Source: Gemmatimonadaceae bacterium | Lineage (GTDB): Bacteria > Gemmatimonadota > Gemmatimonadetes > Gemmatimonadales > Gemmatimonadaceae | Direction: 5' to 3' | Assembly (NCBI GenBank): GCA_013361745.1 | Contig: JABFXM010000188.1 | Coordinates: 1 to 5,069, forward strand | Length of the DNA stretch: 5,069 nucleotides | Shown here: positions 5,065 to 5,069 of the stretch, piece by piece | Layout of the letters: the number at the start of each line of letters is the position of its first letter | How positions within the stretch are numbered: position 1 is the stretch's first letter | The notes under the pieces: generated by a model | The model's input: the letters and a program-made list of their open reading frames with translations, nothing else | Database searches by the model: none | What the model was told of the DNA's origin: nothing | Program-made: the position numbers and the translations under genes

Positions 5065-5069
5065 AGTAT

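Overview
This is a very GC-rich chromosomal window (about 70% G+C by eye) with three convincing protein genes and about 420 bases of gene-free, repeat- and hairpin-rich sequence at the right end. Codon use, the PBP1A C-terminal style and the leaderless or SD-poor gene starts suggest a GC-rich environmental bacterium, possibly Gemmatimonadota. That placement is a recognition-based guess and is not shown by any marker in the window.

Layout. Bases 1-70 lie downstream of tyrS; they hold a weak terminator-like hairpin and a ~45-base sequence that recurs near the right end. tyrS (tyrosyl-tRNA synthetase, 71-1342, minus strand) reads leftward from a good sigma-70-type promoter placed so that the mRNA would begin at or next to the ATG. 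A 108-base divergent intergenic region separates it from a class A penicillin-binding protein (PBP1A family, 1451-3706, plus strand). The next 189 bases, up to the following gene, are almost wholly occupied by a 178-base imperfect palindrome (3705-3882). It starts inside the PBP stop codon and ends 13 bases before the ATG of a PHP-domain metal-dependent phosphoesterase (3896-4648, plus strand). From 4649 to the window end I see no credible gene. In order it holds a G-rich degenerate tandem repeat, a long GC hairpin (4757-4796), a lower-GC nested stem-loop with competing pairings (4877-4964), the second copy of the end repeat (4968-5011) and a C-rich tract.

Functionally, tyrS and the PBP are housekeeping genes (translation and peptidoglycan synthesis). 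The PHP protein has a complete set of metal ligands but an unknown substrate. Nothing in the window ties the three into one pathway. The most interesting content is non-coding: the large palindrome between the PBP and PHP genes, the structured segment at 4877-4964, the repeat shared by both window ends, and an octamer (GCCTAACG) that occurs three times, twice through unusual codons.
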